Below are positions 1-13,700 of a stretch of 64,000 nt of DNA, piece by piece. The DNA comes from Tetrahymena thermophila SB210. Taxonomy: Eukaryota > Ciliophora > Oligohymenophorea > Hymenostomatida > Tetrahymenidae. The DNA is taken from the NCBI RefSeq assembly GCF_000189635.1, contig NW_002476443.1, positions 1,752 through 65,751 on the forward strand, written 5' to 3'. A program made the translations under genes and the position numbers. The number at the start of each line of letters is the position of its first letter. Within the stretch, counting starts at the first letter, position 1. Below the pieces are notes generated by a model. The model made no database searches and had not been told where the DNA came from. It worked only from the letters and a program-made list of their open reading frames with translations.

Positions 1-201
1 AAAAACTATAAAATGAAGTTAAAATTGCAAGGCAAATTTAAAGATAAAAACAAACATGATTAAAAGTTAAATTAATCAAGTTTTATTAATTAGTCATAAT
101 CAAAATATGAAAGAATAAAAATTTAGCAAGATTTTTTACTAATTTAAATTTGCTTTCCAAAATATATTTTCATAAATAAAAAGCAAATAAATATTTTTTA
201 C

Positions 202-3200
202 GAGGCTCCAATTGTCAGAGTTTTTAGATTATGGCTTTTAGCTAAGCTAGAACAAAGTAATTGTACCCCTAATTGAGTTTGTGAGTTCAACCTTTTAATT
301 TTATATCAGTTGATTTTAAAATAGTTAATAGAACATTCAAAATAGAAATTTATAAAAAATATCTAAATTTATTTTTAAAAATAAAAATAATTTTAGTGAT
401 AAGAGCAAATAAATGAATGAGTGATTGATTAATTAAAAATAATAAAAACAGAAAAAAAAACAAGTATACAATTGATAATAAAAATATTTTATAATTTTTC
501 CTCATATTCAGTATATTTATTTTTATTATTCTTGAAATATCAAGTAGAATTTTTTAAATTAATTTAAATTTAAATTTTTTTGATAATTAAAAATTGCTAA
601 AAAAGTTAATAAAGTATTATTACTAGAGATAGAGGGTCAAATTTGAAAGATTAGAGCAACAAGCCAAACTAGAACCCAAATCTGATAAGGCTTGATCTTT
701 TAAAAAATTCCATCTTTTAATTATTTGAAACAAAAAAATTTAAATAAATTTATTATAAAATAAATGAATAAATAAATAAATAAATAAAGAGAACAAAATT
801 TTAAATTGAATTAATCATAGCCGAAATAATAAATTAAAATATAAAAATTAATAAACTAAAAAAGAATTAATTAAGTAATCAATCCTAAAAGAATTTAAAA
901 TATAATAAATCAATAATTTAAGCTATTTGCGTTTATTTTATTAATTTATTTATTGACTATTTAGATTTTTGTTTGTCAAATTTAAAAAAATAAAATATGA
1001 AATTTAAAAGAAAAACAAATTATTTTTTCACCTTAGGTCAATTTTCAAAGTTAACAGTTTATTGCAATGAGATAAACCAGAAGCTAAGTCTAATATACTA
1101 TCATCTAGTATTGATTCGCTTTTATAGTTTTAAAATAAATTTGTAAGTTTACATGTAAAATAAAAAGAAGAAATTTAAGAAAAAAAATGAGTTTAAAATA
1201 AAAGTATTAATTAAGGAAATAAACAAAATAAATAATTAATTTAAAATAAGAGCAAATCACTAAAAATTAATATAATATAAATATTTTATGAGTTTTACTT
1301 ATTTTTTAATTATTTAGTTATTTGCTTAATTAAGTAAGAAATCAAATAAATTTTATAAAAGTAGATAAATTTTTTTTTACAAGAAATCAAGTTTCAAAGT
1401 TGAGAGATTGGTGCACTGAGATAAAGCAGAACCCAATGCTGATGCACCCTACTTATTCATTTTATTACCCCTTTTAATATTTGTAAAATATTTTTGAGGG
1501 AATTATGATAAAAAGTTAGGATAGACAAATAAGATTAAATAGAAAACTTAAAATAGAAATTAAAAGTTGAAAAAAATTAATGAAGTTTTTAGTTTTTTAT
1601 AAGTTAAATACATTTAATATAATAAAAACTAATTTTTAATAATCAATTTTTTTAATTGATCAATTTATAAATAAAAGCAAATAAATTATTTTTACCATAT
1701 GTAGTAATAAAAACTTGAAAGATTTTTGCATCGAGATAAACCAGAAGCTAGAGATGAAAAACCCTTATCATTAATTTGATTCAATCTTTTAATATTTAGG
1801 AAAAACATATTATGTTACTTTGAAAAAAGATAGAAAAATAAAGGAAAATCAAATAAGAAGATTTTTAAAGTAATAAAAATTAACGCAAATTAAAAATTTA
1901 AGTGAGTCATTGTAAGCCAAAATTAAATAAAATATTTTTAATTTGTAAAGTTATAAATAGTAATTAATCCAATTTATTAATTCATATTTATATTGATTGA
2001 GAATATTTAAATTAACTATATTAGTAAATTTAATTTTATTAAGAAATAGACTAATGTTAGTTACTATATGTTGAGGATTAAATTTTACAGATTACAGCAG
2101 TGAGCTAAAGCACTACCAAGTTCTGAAATGCCATCATCAGCAATTTTATTTCGCCTATTAGTATTACATAAATATGAAAGAATTTGGAGTAAAACAATAT
2201 TAAAATGCAAAAAAAATTCAATAATAAATTAAATAATAACTTAATGATTAATTTAGTGCAAAGAGACATTCAAACAAAATTATTGGCGTAAAGACAAATT
2301 ATATCAAAAATTTAACAATTTTATTAATAAATAATTTTTAGATTGGTTGATTGTTTTTCAGTATTAATAATTAAATCAAATATTAATAAAAATAAATGAA
2401 TCAATAAACTATTTTTACCAAAGATGAAGCGTTAAAGATGAAAGATTTGTACGCTAACTTAAAAAAAATGTCATCCCTGAGAGGGCTTCATCTCCAATGT
2501 AATTACTCCTATTTGTTTTATAAATGATATTTGTTTGTTTAAATAGCAAAATAATCAATGAATAGAATTAAGAAAACATGTTTTTAAAAATGAACAATAA
2601 AAGTAAAAATAAAGTTTAAAATGAAATGTTTTTAAGTTTTCTTAATTAATTTATGAATTAAATATTTATTAAAATTAATATTTACAACAAAAAGATGTTA
2701 ATAAAAGAAAATGTATTTATACCCAAGATTTAGTGTGAAAGAAGTTAGATTAAGGCATAAAGCTAGACTAAAGCCTAAGGTTTTTGCACCCTTTTTACCA
2801 ATTTAATTAAAGCTTTTAATATTAACAAAAATAATAAAAATTTGCAAGCTAAAACATAAGAAATTTATGATAAATAGATATGCTTAAAATGCATAAATCA
2901 AATGAAAAGTTTAAAATAAAAATGAAATTTTAGTTCAATAAAATAAAAAAATATGTTTTAGAAAGTAAACATTTAATCCATCCTAAAAAATTAATTTAAT
3001 ACTTAAAAATATTAAGATTAATTCATTTTTTAGTTAATTGTTTAACTTAATTAAGAATAATAGAAAGTGCTAAAAAATAAATATTATTACTAAAGTTCGA
3101 GTTTCAAAGTTTTGAGTTTGGAGCACTTAGATAAACCAAAACCTAAATCTGAAGCACCCTTTTCACCAATTTAATTTGACCTATTAACATTCAATAGAAA

Positions 3201-4487
3201 TATATTATTATCAAAATAATATTAAGGTAAAATGCCAACAAATGGAAATAAATTTTTTACCCAAGGTTGAGCGATAAATCGGTGATATTTCTTAATTAAG
3301 CGAGACATAAACCTAAAGCTGAAGCACCCATATCACCCATTTTATTTTGCCTATTTATTATTTTAAAATAAATTAATTAAAAAGGAAAAAATTAATATTA
3401 ATTTTAAGGACAAGATAAAATAATAAGAAATTAATACTGAAATATCTTTGAAATAATAAAGTAGAGCTAGAAATTAATAAATTACAATAAATTAACTAAA
3501 TTAAATATGTTGTAATGTTTGTTATATTGATAAATTATTAATTAAAAATTTTATTTTGAAGAACATCCCATTTATTTATTTACTACCTACAATACATAAA
3601 TTTTATGGGAAAAAGAAGAAGATGGGGTGGAATCTATCTAAATAATTAGACAATTTATAATTATCCATACATTTATATTGATTTTTAAAAAATCAACAAT
3701 AATAAACTATAGTTTCAAAAAATATTAATGAATATTTTTACTGGAGGTCTAATTTCAAAATTGAGAGATTAATGCATTCAGATAAACCTAAAAATAAAGC
3801 TGTTATGCCTTTTTCACCAATTATATTTTCGCTTTTTATAGTTAGATATAATATGTCAATCAATAAAAAATAAATCAACTGTAAGTAAACGTAAATTTAA
3901 ATTAGAATTTTATATAAGAAAGAAATATTAATTGAATAAACTGAAGAAATCAATTTAATAAAGTTAAAAGCTTTTAAAATATAAATTTTTGACATTTTTT
4001 CTTTAAACTAATTAATTTAATTCTTTATTAATTAAAGCAAATTATTTTTACCAAAGATAGAGAGTCAAAATTGAAAGATTTTCGCATTTAGCTAAACCAG
4101 AACCTAAAAACGATGTGCCTTCATCACTTACTGAATTGTAACTTTTAATTTTTTGAAAAATTAGTGAGTTTTCTTTAAAAAAAACTAATAGAAAATATTG
4201 AAAGATATAAATAATTAAGTCAGCCTATAAGCAAATAAATAAACCAATATATTAATCCTAAAAAAGTAGAATAAATATGCAAAATATTCAAGTCTTATAT
4301 AAATAAACTAAATATTTTATATTATTTATTAATTTTAGTTTATAGCTTATAAAATAATTATAAAAATTGCTTATAAAAAAAAATAAATTATTTTTACAAG
4401 AGGTCGAGTATTAAATATTTGAGATTTTTACACTGAGCTAAAGAAGAACTCAGAGGTGATATGCCCTGATCACCAATTTAATTTTCC
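202..4487 (-). CDS. LRR gene, partial: 13 LRR exons, runs off left edge
   Basis: Thirteen LRR exons on the minus strand, in transcript order: 4487-4398, 4141-4052, 3831-3742, 3350-3261, 3180-3091, 2812-2723, 2508-2419, 2154-2065, 1785-1696, 1470-1381, 1118-1032, 713-624, 291-202. Twelve are exactly 90 nt and one is 87 nt. Each is preceded by AG, followed by GTAA, GTGA or GTAT, begins with one base of a split codon and ends with two. All are open with TGA as the only stop. The first encodes ENQIGDQG, then LAQCKNL, then LILDLL; later ones keep N-x-I-G, L-x-x-x-L-x-x-C and L-x-L-x-L. These are ribonuclease-inhibitor-like LRRs of 30 residues. Introns are 80-480 nt and, unlike array A1, no longer resemble each other. 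The gene lies 3' of gene A and probably has its own 5' exon near 4738-4790. No stop is seen, so the 3' end is outside the window. Function beyond ligand or protein binding cannot be inferred. Confidence 0.85.
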
Positions 4488-4737
4488 CTTTTAATTTAAG
4501 AAATAATAGTAAATTAAAATGAATAAATTTTCGAAAGGTATATAAAAGATAAAAATATAAAGAATTCAATGAAAGAAAAAGCTCAAAAATAAATAAAAAG
4601 TAAAAAAATTTATACAAAATAATGAAGAAAAATAACAAAAATCAAATTTAGTTAACAAAAATTAATTATTCAAAACTTTTGCATGAATAATGTTCTCTGA
4701 AAGATTTATTAAAATTATCATAGTTTTTATTTATTAC

Positions 4738-4790
4738 CTTAAACTAATTTATAGATCTGTGTAAGAGAATTATTCAGAGTCTGTAAACTT
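4738..4790 (-). other. candidate 5' exon feeding the left LRR array
   Basis: On the minus strand a short open stretch ends at a GTAATAAATA donor whose first base is at 4737. In the phase-2 frame used by all LRR exons it reads DSEQFSYTDLQISLR. This resembles the end of exon 11 of the kinase-LRR genes, which closes with NIVTINLR at a GTAATATT donor. It could be the N-terminal cap of the left LRR gene. Its upstream boundary and start codon are not identifiable in the AT-rich sequence, so this is an inference from phase and similarity only. Confidence 0.35.
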
Positions 4791-5510
4791 TAATATTAAA
4801 ATAAATATTTAAACTTGTTAAAATAAAAATATTGAATTACATTTTTTAGATTAGAAAAATATGTTATTTTCTATTACATTATTTTTTTCTTTTTGAACTT
4901 GAAGCAAATTTAATTAATTATTTTTTAAAGTAAAATTACTTTTATTAAATTATAGGTTAATTAATCATTATTTATTTTAAATAACTAATCAAATACATTA
5001 AATTTTATGTCTTAAGGTAAATATAATTTTAAGTCAAATAAACATAAATGAAAAGTTAATTAGAATAAAAATAAAAACTAAATAATTGAAATAAATGGTC
5101 AAAAAAGTACTATTTTTTAGTCAATATAATAGTGCTTCTGCGAATTTAAGGTATAATATTTTTATATTTTTTAACAAAAAAGTTAAATATTAAAAATCAA
5201 ATACTGTGTCTATGTATTTAAAATAAAAACTAGCTTTCATTTATTACAATATATCCAAATTTATTTAAAAATGTATAAAATTTTTAAAGATATATTTATT
5301 TTTTTGTATATATTTTTGCTAAATAATTTTTATGTCATTTTAGAAAGAACTATCCACATTTATTAATTGTATTCATTATTTATAATGTTTTTCACTAAGT
5401 TATTATGTTATTTAATCACATTCAATTAAATTTACTAAAAATATACATTTTATTTTTTAGTCATAAAAAAAATGTTTTTTAATTTTAATTAATTAGTATA
5501 TTTATGTCCA
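4791..5510. other. intergenic between gene A and left LRR gene
   Basis: AT-rich. The part from about 5160 upward is clearly similar to 27.8-28.3 kb, the matching position behind the LRR array of gene C, so the 3' flank was duplicated together with the gene. I see no LRR exon here. It may hold the promoter and first exon or exons of the left LRR gene. Confidence 0.5.
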
Positions 5511-7011
5511 TCACAAATCTATCTCAAACTTATTTATAAATATAAATATTTAAATTATTTTATAATCTTATTAATTTTACATCGATTTCTTATTTTTTTA
5601 ATTGATCTCTTAATATTTCTTTGAATTATTCTTTTGATTGAAAAATCTGATTGAATCTATTAGTTTTTATATATCAAATGTATCTTTATCAAACAATTTG
5701 TTTTAAGTATATTTAATAAAATCATTTTTTCTATATTAAAATTATTATTTTAGATTTATTTGTAAATAAATATATTTATTTTGAATAAATAAGCTAATCA
5801 CTAAGTGAAAAGCGTAAATCAACAAAATAATCAATTTTTTCAAAATTTCTTGCTTTATCAATCGATAAATTAAGTTTTTACAATAAAGAAAGTGTCAAAC
5901 TTGTGATATTCTTGCACTACGCTATTCCTGTGCCTAAATCTTTTGCACCCTCATCACCAATACTATTTTAACTATAAATATAAGAATAAATAATGAATTA
6001 AGAAAATAAATTTGGAGGAGAAAGGATTGTAAAAAAAGATTGTTGCTTTTGTTAGTATTTTCGTTTGTTTTTGAAGGAGTAAGTGACTAAGTATGTATTT
6101 AAGTAATTAAGTTAACAAATTGATTATTTTTTAGTTGAGGAGTAAGTAAGTAAGTTATTAAAACAGTAATTTAATAAAAAAAAAAAATAACTAACTCTAA
6201 CTTGCTTACTAACGAATTGACTTAATTAGCTAATCACTAAGTGAAAAGCGTAAATCAACAAAATAATCAATGTTTTCAAAATTTCTTGTTTTATCAATCG
6301 ATAAATTAAGTTTTTACCTTAAATCAAGTGTCAAACTTGTGATATTCTTGCACTATGCTATTCCTGTGCTTAAATCTTTTGCGCCCTCATCGCCAATACT
6401 ATTATTTCTTTAAATATAAGAATATATAATGAATTAAGAAAATAAATTTGGAGGAGAAAGGATTGTAAAAAATGATTGTTGCTTTTGTTAGTATCTTCGT
6501 TTGTTTTTGAAGGAGTAAGTGACTAAGTTTGTAAGTAAGTAATTAAGTTAACAAATTGATTATTTTTTAATTGAAGAGTAAGTAAGTTAGTTATTAAAAA
6601 AGTAATCTAATAAAAAAATAAATAACTAACTCTAACTTGCTTACTAACGAAGTGACTTAATTAGCTAATCACTAAATGAAAAGCGTAAATCAATAAAATA
6701 ATCAATTTTTTCAAAATTTCTTGCTTTATTAATCGATAAATTAAGTTTTTACCTTAAATCAAGTGTCAAATTTGTGATATTCTTGAACTACGCTATTCCT
6801 GTGCCTAAATCTTTTGCACCCTATGCACCAATACTATAATTGCTTTAAATATAAGAATAAATAATGAATTAAGAAAATAAATTTGGAGGAGAAAGGATTG
6901 TTAAAAATGATTGTTGTTTTTGTTAGTATCTTCGTTTGTTTTTGAAGGAGTAAGTGACTAAGTTTGTAAGTAAATAATTAAGTTAACAAATTGATTATTT
7001 TTTAATTGAAG

Positions 7012-7050
<39 letters not shown>

Positions 7051-10000
7051 TATTAAAAAAGTAATCTAATAAAAAAATAAATAACTAACTCTAACTTGCT
7101 TACTAACGAAGTGACTTAATTAGCTATTCACTAAATGAAAAGCGTAAATCAATAAAATAATCAATTTTTTCAAAATTTCTTGCTTTATCAATCGATAAAT
7201 TAAGTTTTTACCTTAAATCAAGTGTCAAATTTGTGATATTCTTGCACTACGCTATTCCTGTGCCTAAATCTTTTGCACCATATGCACCAATAATATTATA
7301 GCTTTAAATATAAGAATAAATAATAAATTAAGAAAATAAATTTGGAGGAGAAAGGATTGTAAAAAAAGATTGTTGCTTTTGTTAGTATGTCCGTTTGTTT
7401 TTGAAGGAGTAAGTAACTAAGTATGTAAGTAAGTAATTAAGTTAACAAATTGATTATTTTTTAGTTCAGGAATAAGTAAGTAAGTTATTCAAACAGCAAT
7501 CTAATAAAAAATAAATAACTAACTCTAACTTGCTTAGTAACGAAGTGACTTAATTAGCTAATCACTAAATGAAAAGCGTAAATCAACAAAATAATCAATT
7601 TTTTCAAAATTTCTTGCTTTATCAAACGATAAATTAAGTTTTTACCTTAAATCAAGTGTCAAACTTGTGATATTCTTGCACTACGCTATTCCTGTGCCTA
7701 ATTCTTTTGCACCCTATGCACCAATATTATTTTCACTATAAATATAAGAATAAATAATGAATTAAAAAAATAAATTTGGAGGAGAAAAGATTTTAAAAAA
7801 AGATTGTTGCTTTTGCTAGTATGTCCGTTTGTTTTTGAAGGAGTAAGTGACTAAGTATGTAATTAAGTAATTAAGTTAACAAATAGATTATTTTTTAGTT
7901 GAGGAATAAGTAAGTAAGTTATTAAAAAAGTAATCTAATAAAAAAATAAATAACTAACATTAACTTGCTTACTAACGAAGTGACTTAATTAGCTAATCAC
8001 TAAATGAAAAGCGTAAATCAATAAAATAATCAATTTTTCCAAAATTTCTTGCTTTATCAATAGATAAATTAAGTTTTTACCTTAAATCAAGTGTCAAACT
8101 TGTGATATTCTTGCACAACGCTATTCCTGTGCCTAAATCTTTTGCACCCTTATCAGCAATACCAATCAATCTTTAAATATAAGAATAAATAATGAATTAA
8201 GAAAATAAATTTGGAGGAGAAAGGATTGTAAAAAAAGATTGTTGCTTTTGTTAGTATCTTCGTTTGTTTTTGAAGGAGTAAGTAACTAAGTAATGTACTT
8301 TCTGTTTGATAAGAATCACTTTAATTTAAGAATTTTTTTTAATAAGGAGGTATTTTTCCAAAAATAAGTTTTTCATTGAGTCTTATTCAAAAGATTGTAA
8401 ATTCTCTAAGGAGTAAAAATTTTAAAAATAACTTTAAAAAAACCCTCCTTATTCAAACGTATGTACGGTATGTAAGTAAGTAATTAAGTTAACAAATTGA
8501 TTATTTTTTAGTTGAGGAGTAAGTAAGTAAGTAAGTTATTAAAAAAGCAATCAAATAAAAAAATAAATAACAAATTCTAACTTACTTACTAATGAAGTGA
8601 CTTAATTAGCTAATCACTAAGTGAAAAGCATAAATCAACAAAATAATGAATTTTTTATAAATTTCTTGCTTTATCAATCGATAAATTAAGTTTTTACTAT
8701 AAATAAAGTGTCAAACTTGTGATATTCTTGCACTACGCTATTCCTGTGCCTAAATCTTTTGCACCCTATGTACCAATATTATTCAATCTTTAAATATAAG
8801 AATAAATAATGAGTTAAGAAAATAAATTTGGAGGAGAAAGGATAGTAAAAAAGATTGTTGCTTTTGTTAGTATCTTAGTTTGTTTTTGAAGGAGTAAATA
8901 ACTAAGTATGTAAGTAAGTAATTAAGTTAACAAATTGATTATTTTTTAGTTGAGGAGTAAGTAAGTAAGTAAGTTATTAAAAAAGCAATCTAATAAAAAA
9001 ATAAATAACTAACTAACTCTAACTTGCTTACTAACTAAGTGACTTAATTAGATAATCACTAAGTGAAAAGCGTAAATCAATAAAATAATCAATTTTTCCA
9101 AAATTTCTTGCTTTATCAATAGATAAATTAAGTTTTTACCTTAAATTAAGTGTCAAACTTGTGATATTCTTGCACAACGCTATTCCTGTGCCTAAATCTT
9201 TTGCACCCTATGCACCAATACTATTATTGCTTTTAATATAAGAATAAATAATATATTAAGAAAATAAATTTGGAGGAGAAAAGATTGTAAAAAATGATTG
9301 TTGCTTTTTTTAGTATCTTCGTTTGTTTTTCAAGTAGTAAGTAACTAAGTATATAAGTAAGTAATTAAGTTAACAAATAGATTATTTTTTAGTTGAGGAA
9401 TAAGTAAGTAAGTTATTAAAAAAGTAATCTAATAAAAAAATAAATAACTAACTCTAACTTGCTTACTAACGAAGTGACTTAATTAGCTAATCACTAAATG
9501 AAAAGCGTAAATCAATAAAATAATCAATTTTTCCAAAATTTCTTGCTTTATCAGTAGATAAATTAAGTTTTTACCTTAAATTAAGTGTCAAACTTGTGAT
9601 ATTCTTACACTACGCTATTCCCGTGCCTAAATCTTTTGCACCCTCATTACCAATACTATTCCACCTTTAAATATAAGAATAAATAATGAATTAAGAAAAT
9701 AAATTTGGAGGAGAAAGGATTGTAAAAAAAGATTGTTGCTTTTGTTAGTATCTTCGTTTGTTTTTGAAGGAATAAAGTAACTAAGTATGTAAGTAAGTAA
9801 TTAAGTTAACAAATTGATTATTTTTTAGTTGAGGAGTAAGTAAGTAAGTTATTAAAAAAGCAATCTAATAAAAAATAAATAACTAACTCTAACTTGCTTA
9901 CTAACGAATTGACTTAATTAGCTAATCACTAATTGAAAAGCGTAAATCAACAAAATAATCAATTTTTTCAAAATTTCTTGCTTAATCAATCGATAAATTA

Positions 10001-10707
10001 AGTTTTTACCTTAAATCAAGTGTCAAACTTGTGATATTCTTGCACTACGCTATTCCTGTGCCTAAATCTTTTGCACCCTATGCACCAATACTATTATTGC
10101 TTTTAATATAAGAATAAATAATGTATTAAGAAAATAAATTTGGAGGAGAAAATATTGTAAAAAATGATTGTTGCTTTTGTTAGTATCTTCGTTTGATTTT
10201 CAAGTAGTAAGTAACTAAGTATATAAGTAAGTAATTAAGTTAACAAATAGATTATTTTTTAGTTGAGGAATAAGTAAGTAAGTTATTAAAAAAGCAATCT
10301 AATAAAAAAATAAATAAAAAATTCTAACTTACTTACTTACTAATGAAGTGACTTAATTAGCTAATCACTAAGTGAAAAGCATAAATCAACAAAATAATGA
10401 ATTTTTTATAAATTTCTTGCTTTATCAATAGATAAATTAAGTTTTTACTATAAATAAAGTGTCAAACTTGTGATATTCTTGCACTACGCTATTCCTGTGC
10501 CTAAATCTTTTGCACCCTATGCACCAATACTATTCTGCCTTTAAATATAAGAATAAATAATGTATTAAGAAAATAAATTTGGAGGAGAAAAGATTGTAAA
10601 AAATGATTGTTGCTTTTATTAGTTCCTTCGTTTGTTTTTCAAGGAGTAAGTAACTAAGTATAAAAGTAAGTAATTAAGTTAACAAATAGATTATTTTTTA
10701 ATTGAGG

Positions 10708-10748
<41 letters not shown>

Positions 10749-13700
10749 TTTATTAAAAAAATAATCTAATAAAAAAATAAATAACTAACTCTAACTTGCT
10801 TACTAACGAATTGACTTAATTAGCTAATCACTAAATGAAAAGCGTAAATCAATAAAATAATCAATTTTTCCAAAATTTCTTGCTTTATCAATAGATAAAT
10901 TAAGTTTTTACCATAAATAAAGTGTCAAACTTGTGATATTCTTGCACTACGCTATTCCTGTGCCTAAATCTTTTGCACCCTATGCACCAATACTATTATT
11001 GCTTTAAATATAAGAATAAATTATGAATTAAGAAAATATATGAGGAAGAAAGGATTTTAAAAAAAGATTGTTGCATTTATTAGTATCTTCGTTTATTTTT
11101 GAAGGATTAAGTAACTAAGTATGTAAGTAAGTAATTAAGTTAACAAATTGATTATTTTTTTTTTGAGGAGTATATAAAAAAAAATATTGTTGCTTTTATT
11201 AGTATTTTAATTTGTTTTTGAAGGAATAAAAATAATTAAAAACATGAAATCTATAATTCATAATTCATTTACTATATAAGTAGCATTAATGTAAAAATTA
11301 AAAAAACTTAATTCTATTAAATAGATATAAATAATTTATAATGAATTTATCAATAAATCTTAATAGAAAATAAGCAATTATTTAGATATTTAATTTTCAT
11401 GAATAATTCACTTGTTAACAAAAAAAATGAATCTCAAATTTTATGAATTATGCTCAATTATCAGAATGAATTATATTTTTAATTTCATTTTTTCTTTATT
11501 TTTATTTTTAACATTTTTTTAAAATAATTATTTTTCTAATAATAAAAAAAAGAGCTGAAGGAGAAAATTTTCAAAAATATATTTTTACTCTTTTGAAATA
11601 TTACCGTTATTTAAAAAATTAAGTTAGTAAATATAAATATAATTTACTTGCCTTAATAAACTAATTGTTAAGGAGAACAGATTATCAATAAAATAATTAT
11701 AAAAAGAGTAAAATGGATCATTAATAAAATATTAAAAGCCTAAATTAAAATGAAAATATTACATTAAATCTATTATGACAACATTGTAATTTTAAGCTAT
11801 ACTCAAATAATTTATAGATCTAATTTCTATAATCATATTTTGCTCTATTTTTTTATCATTTTGTATCGAAAGTGTTTTTTGTACTATTTATTTCATTTCT
11901 TTTGAATTAGAAATGAATTTTGCATCGCTTTATTCAACTATATCATACAAAGATGCCCTCTAAACACTATCAGAAACAACAAGAAGGTTAATAAATTTAT
12001 AAATTTCTGAATTTTTGTTAATTAAAATATTAGATTTTTCGAAAGGTTTATCTAACTGCTTTTGTGTCATTAATGCGAAATTTGAAACTGTATTTTCTTT
12101 CAGATCTTAATAATTATCTAATAAAGCTAGCAACAATCCTACTGAATATGAATCAGACTAAAATAAATAATTAATTTAAAATTAACATTTTCTTAAAAAA
12201 AAGTACTTTCTTTGTATAAATCTTAAGTTCATTATCCTTTTTATTTAATATTTCAGGTGCTGAATATCCTAAATTTCCTATGTGCTATTAAATTTTTTTT
12301 AATATTTAATATATAGAATTAAAAATCTACATCTATAGTTTGAATTGAATTTTTATTATCTGGAATCTAAGCAGATAAGCCGAAATCACCTTAAAATTAA
12401 AAGATAATGAAAAATATTTTATGAATAAAAATAATTTACATAATTTAATTTCTGGTTATTTTCCATCTAAATAAACCAAAAAATTTTCTGGTTTAATATC
12501 TCTATGAATGATATTAAATTAATGAATATAATTAACAGAATCTATAATTTAGATCGCTATTTAAAATTTATTATCTTCATTCAATTTTCCTTCTTTGTTT
12601 TATCTTTCAAGATATTCATCTAATGAACCTTTAGATAAACAGCAAAATGAAATGAAATTTATTTGTAAAAAAATCATTTTAATATTAAAAATTCTTCAAA
12701 ATAAATTAATTGAATAATTTTTATGAAAATATAATGTTTATTTTAATTAAAAATAATTATTTTTACAATTTATAAATAAAATTTTTTATTTTTTAAAAAT
12801 TTAAAAAATAAATTAAATTATAATTATTGAAAATATATTTATTTATTTGTTTATTTACTTAAAATTGTGTATTTATATGACAAAAATATCTTTATAATTA
12901 GTTTAATTGAAGCCTATTTTAAAATTAATGTAAATAATTTAATAAATTACATGAACATTTTTCTAACTCAAAAACTGAGTATCTATCAGGCCCTATATTA
13001 CTTTCTATTATATAGCTATCATAAAGCTATACGACTAGTGGCTCTTTTAATTTCTACATAATACTAATTTCATTTTAGATTTGTTATTCATCTTCTATTT
13101 TTTGTATTTTTAACACTATTTCTTTGTTATCAAGTTTTACTTTTTTAGTAGCTAATACCATTCCAAAGCCTCCAAAATTTAGAATTTGAAAATTATCCGA
13201 ATATTTTTTATGTTCATAGAGACTTTTCAGCAGATTAGATAATACTTCCACTTTTTTAAATTGTGCTTTCTTATCTTTTTCTAAAATTTTCTTATTGGTG
13301 TTCTCTAGGATAAACTAAGCATCTTTGTCAAATTAATTATGCTTTAAAATTAATTATGAGATAATTTAAATTTAATATATAACTTTTTACAAAAATTTAA
13401 ACTAAATATAATAATTATTTACCGTTTGTTTTTACTGTTGATTCATACTATCAAATATTTGCTGTGCCTATTCAGGTATTTATTCCTTTTATTATAAAAT
13501 TATTTTTTCAATTCAAATATTCCAGATAAATTAAAATCAATTTTTTTTATTTTAAAAGATTAATGTAATAAAAAAAGTAATTATTAAGTAAAATTTCTTT
13601 TTATATTAATTTGCTAGGAAAAACATTAATTTAGAAATAATAAGTTTGTTTTACAATTTGCATAAATTTTATTTGATAGTTTAAAAATGATAAGGTTTTT

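Noticed and set aside
199-4500. Possible family of small structured RNAs (reverse complement shows GTGATGA like a snoRNA C box)
   Set aside because: The conserved core translates as an LRR in every copy; GTGATGA is the I-G-D-E codons.
5800-11200. Satellite-like ~430-bp tandem repeats suggesting non-coding heterochromatin
   Set aside because: Each unit contains a 90-nt open LRR exon with splice sites in constant phase, continuous with the kinase exons.
12867-13061. 64-residue plus-strand ORF
   Set aside because: Antisense to kinase exon 7 of gene A.
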